32,174 nucleotides of DNA, taken from NCBI GenBank assembly GCA_003166795.1, contig PMUS01000099.1, positions 131,783 through 163,956 of the forward strand, in the 5' to 3' direction. The notes under the pieces were generated by a model. That model saw only the letters and a program-made list of their open reading frames with translations. It had not been told where the DNA came from and ran no database searches. The stretch comes from Acidobacteriota bacterium. GTDB taxonomy: Bacteria; Acidobacteriota; Terriglobia; Acidiferrales; UBA7541. The translations under genes were made by a program, and so were the position numbers. Shown here piece after piece: positions 30,426 to 32,174 of this stretch; within the stretch, counting starts at the first letter, position 1, and every line of letters starts with the position of its first letter.

Positions 30426-31004
30426 CTATTCCTTCCAGCCGAATTCCCGCAACAGGGCCCACAGCCGCCCGAGCGGCAATCCCATCACATTGAAGTAACA
30501 TCCCTCGATCCGGGTGACAAAGCGCCCGCCGATGCCCTGGATTCCATAGCCGCCAGCCTTGTCGAAAGGCTCGCCCGTCGCAATGTAGGATTCGATCTCC
30601 GTGTCCGAAAGAGGGGCGAAGGTAACGCGCGTGATTTCCTCGACGATGCCTTCCATGCCGCCCGGCCGGCGGACGACCGCAAGCCCCGTGTGCACCTCGT
30701 GGACGGTTCCGCTGAGGAGATGAAGCATGCGGCGCGCCTCCTCCGTTGACCCGGGCTTTCCGAGAATTTCATCGGCGGCAACGACGACGGTGTCCGCGCC
30801 GATGAAGAGGCAATCAGCGCAGCCGCGCGGCGGGCCCGCTACCGCCCGAGCCTTGGCCAATGCCAGGCGGCGGACGTAGTCAGCACGCAGTTCGCCCGGG
30901 CGGCGGGATTCGTCGAGTGTCGCCGCGCAAGCCTCGAACGGGATCCCTGCATTGCACAGGATCTCAGCGCGGCGGGGCGAAGCCGATGCAAGAATGATTT
31001 TCAT
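30426..31004 (-). CDS. maf: Maf-like nucleoside triphosphate pyrophosphatase
   Basis: 192 residues from the ATG at 31002-31004. House-cleaning enzyme hydrolysing dTTP/UTP or modified nucleotides to the monophosphate. Motifs: LASASPRRAEIL at the start, CLFIGADTVVVA with its catalytic Asp, EILGKPGSTEEARRMLHLLSG, and FDKAGGYGIQGIGGRFV. The start overlaps the stop of the AlkZ-related gene by four bases, so the two are coupled. Confidence 0.95.
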   Translation of the reverse strand: MKIILASASPRRAEILCNAGIPFEACAATLDESRRPGELRADYVRRLALAKARAVAGPPRGCADCLFIGADTVVVAADEILGKPGSTEEARRMLHLLSGTVHEVHTGLAVVRRPGGMEGIVEEITRVTFAPLSDTEIESYIATGEPFDKAGGYGIQGIGGRFVTRIEGCYFNVMGLPLGRLWALLREFGWKE

Positions 31005-31795
31005 CCACGCTCTCCGCGTTTCGCGCCTCGGGTCTTGAGCTCTACGGCGCCGCACGCCGCCAGGGCATCGTCCTTGGACCAACCAAAGAGTCTCGCTAAT
31101 TGTACCGGAGGTGCGGCGGGGCGCCACTCCAGATACTTTGCCGCGAGGCGCGCGCGAGCCACTCCCGGCGCGAGACTCATGGCCGCTGCTATCTGCTTTG
31201 GGAACGCGCGGCAAGTCAGCTCAAAGCGCCCGGAGGCCCATGCGCCCGTTTCCTGCTCGGAGCCGAAGTGCACCACCACAAGCAGGCACTGCAGGTCGAG
31301 CATGGCGCGCTTGAAACGCACGTTGCCTGCTTTCGTTTCCATGTGGCAGAGGTGGCGAAGCTCGAGCGTTGCGAGCGGGCCGTTGTTCTCGAGGGCTTCC
31401 CAGATCACGCGGGCATCGTCTCGAATGCGGCCATCGGCATAAAAGCGCGCGTGATCGTGCAGAGCGACGGCGGTTTCGCGCATGGCGAGGAAATACGGCA
31501 AGTACTCGAGCGAGATGAACGTGCCGCGGGTGCGGAAATATTTCGCGTAGAACGCGCGGCGACGGCGCGGCAGCTCGTCCTTCCAGCGCCATAGCATCTC
31601 AAAATGCTTGTCGAAGACGATACCGGCGCCCGGGCTGCGGCGCGTGACGGCGGAATAGAGGGATGGGAGCGGGACGTTCGTCACCGGGAAGAGCATGCAG
31701 AAACCTGCGGCATTAATGAACTTGCGGGCTTCGGATAGCGTTGCGATTCGCCTGGGCCAGGGGATTTCGTTTTCGGGGGTAAGCTTCGGTTTCAT
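31001..31795 (-). CDS. AlkZ-related (YcaQ-like) protein
   Basis: 264 residues. From memory, the run LSEARKFINAAGFCMLFPVTNVPLPSLYSAV, then RWKDELPRRRRAFYAKYFRTRGTFISLEYLPYFLA and IWEALENNGPLATLELRHLC matches a branch related to the AlkZ/YcaQ DNA glycosylases built of winged helices. The QxQ catalytic motif of true YcaQ is not seen, so repair activity is uncertain. Short, with a basic tail (KTRGAKRGERG). No ribosome site precedes the ATG. maf follows with a four-base overlap. Confidence 0.72.
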   Translation of the reverse strand: MKPKLTPENEIPWPRRIATLSEARKFINAAGFCMLFPVTNVPLPSLYSAVTRRSPGAGIVFDKHFEMLWRWKDELPRRRRAFYAKYFRTRGTFISLEYLPYFLAMRETAVALHDHARFYADGRIRDDARVIWEALENNGPLATLELRHLCHMETKAGNVRFKRAMLDLQCLLVVVHFGSEQETGAWASGRFELTCRAFPKQIAAAMSLAPGVARARLAAKYLEWRPAAPPVQLARLFGWSKDDALAACGAVELKTRGAKRGERG

Positions 31796-31810
31796 GATGG
31801 CTGGAAAAAC

Positions 31811-31895
31811 TTACCACAGAGGACGCAGAGAAGGCACGGAGACCACGGAGAAAGCAAAAGACTCACCGGAGATACGCAGAGAAGGAAAGGAAAGA
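31811..31895 (+). repeat. Purine-rich degenerate repeat (CACAGAGG type)
   Basis: Begins with CTTACCACAGAGG (shared with 23113-23125) and runs through imperfect copies such as CACGGAGA, CACGGAGAAAG and CGCAGAGAAGG. It fills the gap between the AlkZ-related gene and the mutase gene. Confidence 0.6.
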
Positions 31896-31930
31896 GAGAT
31901 CCTTCGCGAGTTCCACTCGCTCAGGATGAC
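31896..31930 (+). repeat. Short GAGATCC...GATGAC element
   Basis: GAGATCCTTCGCGAG followed by CTCGCTCAGGATGAC; the GCGAG/CTCGC parts can pair. Same class as 21902-21985 and the inverted element inside the thiolase gene. Confidence 0.5.
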
Positions 31931-31944
31931 GATCCTGGTCGGAT

Positions 31945-32174
31945 CGTCAAATTACGACGGATTCTTGATATTCGCCGAAGGCGCGGCGCAGGGCGTCGGA
32001 AATTTCGCCGACTGTGGAGTAGGCTTCGACCGCCGCGAGGATCGCGGGCATGAGGTTCTCCGTGCCGCGGGCGCGGCGTTCGACTTCTTCAAGCGCGGCT
32101 TGCGATTTCGCGGAGTCGCGGCGGGCTCGCAGGGAGTTCAGACGAGCAATCTGCGAGCGCTCGATTTCAGGGTC
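31945..32174 (-). CDS. Methylmalonyl-CoA mutase, C-terminal end of the catalytic domain (partial)
   Basis: 76 codons of a minus-strand gene that begins beyond the window. The visible C-terminus (QIARLNSLRARRDSAKSQAA, then TENLMPAILAAVEAYSTVGE and ISDALRRAFGEY) is the closing part of the methylmalonyl-CoA/isobutyryl-CoA mutase barrel domain, which needs adenosylcobalamin; the cobalamin-binding domain, if present, would be a separate chain. Its stop at 31945 ends the frame cleanly. Links to the B12 uptake gene at the other end of the window only by cofactor. Confidence 0.85.

Noticed and set aside
1-32174. CRISPR array, insertion sequence or prophage
   Set aside because: The repeats present are dispersed hairpins without regular spacers; no transposase, integrase or phage gene is encoded.

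Overview
The window is a GC-rich bacterial chromosomal segment of mostly housekeeping and metabolic genes, with short hairpin repeats scattered between genes and sometimes inside them. The family mix and the repeat style (T-rich or purine-rich gene-end repeats, hairpins ending in CCCCTAC) suggest an acidobacterium. That assignment is inference from gene content, not from a marker gene. I see no phage, transposase, CRISPR array, rRNA or tRNA.

Layout. 1-850: the start of a cobalamin-type ABC substrate-binding protein (minus strand), preceded by a sigma70-like promoter, a cobalamin riboswitch and an intrinsic terminator. 850-3776 (minus): a thiolase, a crotonase-family enzyme and a small membrane protein; the thiolase carries two in-frame repeat-derived inserts. 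4078-5665: a small unknown protein and an MDR oxidoreductase. 5682-8628: a DGPF/YCII protein, an ECF42-type sigma factor with a C-terminal extension, and a Tat-exported FMN-dependent alpha-hydroxy-acid oxidase, preceded by a candidate ECF42 promoter. 8678-11660 (minus): a YtrA-type GntR repressor, an ABC ATPase and a permease, with an operator inside the promoter of what looks like a leaderless mRNA.

11690-14340: serS flanked by two repeat-dense intergenic regions; serS has an in-frame repeat at the tip of its tRNA-binding arm. 14347-16198 (minus): an ECF sigma factor and RskA-like anti-sigma pair, and a small secreted protein. 16596-21779: Glu dehydrogenase, a two-haem cytochrome c peroxidase-like protein with an OmpA-like secreted partner, and thiD. 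22197-23008 (minus): DUF202 and DUF302 proteins. 23437-28574: pyrimidine biosynthesis, with pyrR-pyrB-pyrC on the minus strand, divergent pyrD, then rlpA and pyrF. pyrF has no ATG/GTG/TTG start that preserves its first beta strand and appears to start at an ATT overlapping the rlpA stop. A 51-residue zinc-ribbon-like protein follows. 29151-30401: two small unknown or NTF2-like proteins and tatA with a clear terminator. 30426-32174 (minus): maf, an AlkZ-related protein, and the C-terminus of a methylmalonyl-CoA mutase.

The most unusual themes are: interspersed palindromic repeats used as in-frame protein insertions (thiolase twice, SerRS once); a hairpin repeat family with compensatory stem changes; a nested tandem repeat before serS; and a recurrent promoter layout in which the -10 box sits 7-10 nt before the start codon (thiolase, MDR, YtrA, serS, pyrR, pyrD), implying leaderless or near-leaderless mRNAs. 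No clearly new multi-gene system was found. The sigma/DGPF/exported flavoenzyme cassette is the closest candidate.
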